A stretch of 64,000 nucleotides of DNA from Thiodiazotropha sp040506775 (GTDB taxonomy: Bacteria > Pseudomonadota > Gammaproteobacteria > Chromatiales > Chromatiaceae). Below, piece by piece: positions 62,202 to 64,000 of this stretch. Numbering within the stretch: the first letter of the stretch is position 1; each line of letters opens with the position of its first letter. The notes under the pieces are model-generated. The model ran no database searches, was not told the DNA's origin, and worked only from the letters and a program-made list of their open reading frames with translations. The position numbers were made by a program, and so were the translations under genes. Location of the stretch: positions 682,001-746,000 of the forward strand of contig JBEVWC010000002.1 of NCBI GenBank assembly GCA_040506775.1. The letters run 5' to 3'.

Positions 62202-62337
62202 ATCAGGAAAGGTGAAGCGCCCGGAGGAGCCGAGCCGTGGGTGAGATTGATCTGGCGCAGCCCCGAGGTTGCCCCGGAGCTGATCTGCGACCCGAGCGAT
62301 CCCTGAACCGCCCGCGTCGTCACAACTCAGAAAGACC

Positions 62338-62766
62338 TTAGCGGGTCCGCTCGCAGATCCCTTCCGGAAAGAAGAAAGCGATCTCGACCTTAGCCGTGTC
62401 GGGACCATCGGATCCGTGTACCGCATTCTCATCCACGGTGGTGGCGAAATCGGCACGGATGGTTCCGGGCGCGGCGTCCTTGGGATTGGTGGCGCCCATA
62501 ATCTCACGGTTTTGCTGAATGGCGTTGTCGCCTTCCAGGACCTGCACCATCACCGGACCCGAGGTCATGAAATCGATCAGATCCTGGTAGAAGGGACGCT
62601 CTTTGTGCACAGCATAGAACTCACCCGCCTGTTCCCGGGAGAGGTGCAGCATGCGTGAAGCCACGATCTTCAGTCCGGCGTCTTCGAAGCGGGAGTAGAT
62701 CTTGCCGATCACATTTTTCGCCACGGCATCGGGTTTGATGATGGAAAGGGTGCGTTCAGTGGACAT
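62338..62766 (-). CDS. ndk: Nucleoside diphosphate kinase
   Basis: 142 residues. It transfers the gamma-phosphate between nucleoside triphosphates and diphosphates through a phosphohistidine. The active His is H117 in NAVHGSDGPDTA; SIIKPDAVAKNVIG at 8-21 is the N-terminal signature. Followed by the long hairpin. The next gene upstream is the MFS transporter, on the same strand 174 bases away. Confidence 0.98.
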   Translation of the reverse strand: MSTERTLSIIKPDAVAKNVIGKIYSRFEDAGLKIVASRMLHLSREQAGEFYAVHKERPFYQDLIDFMTSGPVMVQVLEGDNAIQQNREIMGATNPKDAAPGTIRADFATTVDENAVHGSDGPDTAKVEIAFFFPEGICERTR

Positions 62767-62940
62767 GGGTGACTCCAGTCAGATGATGAAATTCAGATTC
62801 CGGCCGGGCGGAGCCCCAAAACTTCAACAGAGGCACACCAAGCATCGGATTGCTGCGGTGCAGCAGGAGACGCAAAATACGCACGCACGAATAGGTTGTC
62901 AAGGTGGATCTCGACCACCGGAGAGACTTTCTGCGCACCA

Positions 62941-64000
62941 CTAAACAGGAATTTCACGCCCTCTTCCCACCCAGAGCCAGGCAATAATCACCGCCAGTAG
63001 TGCATAACCCGATGCAAACCAGTAAGCGGATGCCGCGCCCAATCCACTCCACAGGTAACCGCTGGTGAGACTGCCGAAGGCTCCGCCCGCTCCGAAACTG
63101 AGACTGCTGTAGAGTGCCTGACCCCGTCCCTGATGCCGCCCCACGAAATAGTGGTGGACCATGTGGATCGCCGCCGCATGGAAGGTCCCGAAGGTTGCGG
63201 CATGCATCACCTGGGCCAGCAGGACCAGCAGCCAGTTATCCGAACCGCCAGCCACCAACATCCAGCGGACCACCGCGATGGCCAGGCTGGCGATGAGCAC
63301 CCAACGCGCCCCCCAGCGCAGCAGAAGACGATGCATTACCAGAAAGATCAGCACCTCGGCGATCACCCCAAGCGCCCACAACTGACCAATCACCCCACTG
63401 CTGTAGCCAAGTTGTTCCATATAGATGGAGTAGAAGGCGTAGTAGGCGCTGTGACTCGCCTGCATCAGAAAACAGACCAGCAGGAAGGCCAGAATATCCC
63501 AGCGTTTGAGGATTTCCAGGATGGAACCCTGGTCATGAGTAGAACTATCCGCCGGGCGCTCCGGGACGCTCAGACTGTTGATAAAAATGCCTACATAGAG
63601 CAGCAGCACCAGTTGCGGGACCAGGGATACACCCCAGTGATCCACCAGGAATCCCAGTACCACCACTGAAATGATGAAACCGACAGAGCCCCACAGACGG
63701 ATTCGGCTGTAGTGCTGAATCCGATCCTGCAGATAGCTCATGGTGACGGCCTCGAACTGAGGCAGCGAGGCGTTCCAGAAGAAACTGAACAGCATCATTA
63801 CCAGGGCCAGGATCCAGAACCCCTGGTCCACAAACACCCCGAAGAAGCACACCACGGTCATCAGGGAGGCGATGCGCACGATCGGCATCCGATGCCCGGT
63901 GTGGTCGCCGATCCAGCCCCAGATATTGGGCGCAATCAGCTTCGAGACCATCACCACCGCCATCAGTTCGCCGATCTCAGCGGCGGAGAAGCCCCGCTCC
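62941..64000 (-). CDS. MFS transporter, HcaT-like (5' end outside the window)
   Basis: 352 residues visible; the frame continues through the right edge without a stop, and the residues just upstream of the first visible Met (GFSAAEIGELMAVVMV) match the start of the family's second helix. About ten hydrophobic segments follow. Near the N-terminus WGWIGDHTGHR is the MFS loop 2-3 motif. The protein is most like the MFS_1/HcaT (phenylpropionate permease) group. The substrate cannot be read from the sequence. A hydrophilic loop between about 145 and 160 separates the two halves. Confidence 0.85.
   Translation of the reverse strand, partial: ERGFSAAEIGELMAVVMVSKLIAPNIWGWIGDHTGHRMPIVRIASLMTVVCFFGVFVDQGFWILALVMMLFSFFWNASLPQFEAVTMSYLQDRIQHYSRIRLWGSVGFIISVVVLGFLVDHWGVSLVPQLVLLLYVGIFINSLSVPERPADSSTHDQGSILEILKRWDILAFLLVCFLMQASHSAYYAFYSIYMEQLGYSSGVIGQLWALGVIAEVLIFLVMHRLLLRWGARWVLIASLAIAVVRWMLVAGGSDNWLLVLLAQVMHAATFGTFHAAAIHMVHHYFVGRHQGRGQALYSSLSFGAGGAFGSLTSGYLWSGLGAASAYWFASGYALLAVIIAWLWVGRGREIPV

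Larger units (their letters stand above)
61564..62337. other. Repeat-rich spacer between the LysR gene and ndk
   Basis: 774 bases with no gene I can support. It contains the composite repeat (61599-61807), CACGAAG-type inverted repeats (62066-62136) and a 19-bp stem hairpin (62154-62201). The parts from 61808 to 62065 and 62202 to 62337 show nothing recognisable. The concentration of repeats suggests an insertion-tolerant site. Confidence 0.7.

Overview
The window is an ordinary, densely packed chromosomal segment of a moderately GC-rich gammaproteobacterium. The argument is gene order. The minus-strand block nnr-tsaE-amiC-mutL-miaA-hfq-hflX-hflK-hflC-DUF2065-hisZ-purA (2516-16165), with queG facing away from it, and the block leuC-leuD-leuB-asd-fimV-truA-trpF-trpB-trpA-accD-folC-SPOR (46146-60528) are both hallmark gammaproteobacterial clusters. 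hisZ, an aerobic-type hemF, metZ, a PomA/PomB-type stator and an isolated gspC point away from enterics and toward Chromatiales/Pseudomonas-like lineages. The genus cannot be fixed from the sequence alone. No rRNA, tRNA, CRISPR array, prophage or insertion sequence was recognised.

Layout. 1-2373: a PilZ protein cut by the left edge, an RDD membrane protein and pabB. 2516-16165: the purine/RNA-modification/Hfq/Hfl/mismatch-repair block. 16398-21822: queG, a VanZ-like protein, orn, an M48 membrane protease, a tiny cytochrome c and rsgA. 21832-27016: a PepSY/response regulator/sensor kinase set, a glycine-zipper lipoprotein-like protein, a methyltransferase, hemF and a TPR protein. 27355-33104: a conserved 67-residue protein, metZ, gshA and the tail-specific protease prc. 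33275-37472: the most accessory-looking part, with a DUF4743 Nudix protein facing a three-gene operon (SDR-DoxX fusion, DUF2269, DUF4166) under a striking palindromic operator, then a DUF302 gene. 37521-43279: nudB, aspS, an FmdB zinc ribbon, a tPilZ-like protein and the pomAB stator pair. 43478-46106: an SDR, a DUF971-MoaD fusion and a lone gspC. 46146-60528: the folC/accD/trp/truA/fimV/asd/leu block. 60658-64000: a LysR regulator facing leuC, a repeat-rich spacer, ndk and a truncated MFS gene.

How the genes work together. Most of the window is housekeeping: leucine, tryptophan, folate, haem, glutathione, methionine and purine synthesis, tRNA modification, RNA turnover and membrane-protein quality control. 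c-di-GMP signalling appears three times (intact PilZ domains at 1-332 and 40959-41573, and a probable remnant at 40772-40924), the second beside the flagellar stator genes. Intergenic DNA carries several repeat elements: a composite inverted repeat in two places (40021-40129 and 61599-61807), an AT-rich mirror element touching the leuB stop codon, and long hairpins near ndk. The best candidates for something not yet described are the operator-controlled SDR-DoxX/DUF2269/DUF4166 operon, the DUF971-MoaD fusion, the Met-less mini cytochrome between orn and rsgA, and the terminator placed just before the DUF2065 start codon.
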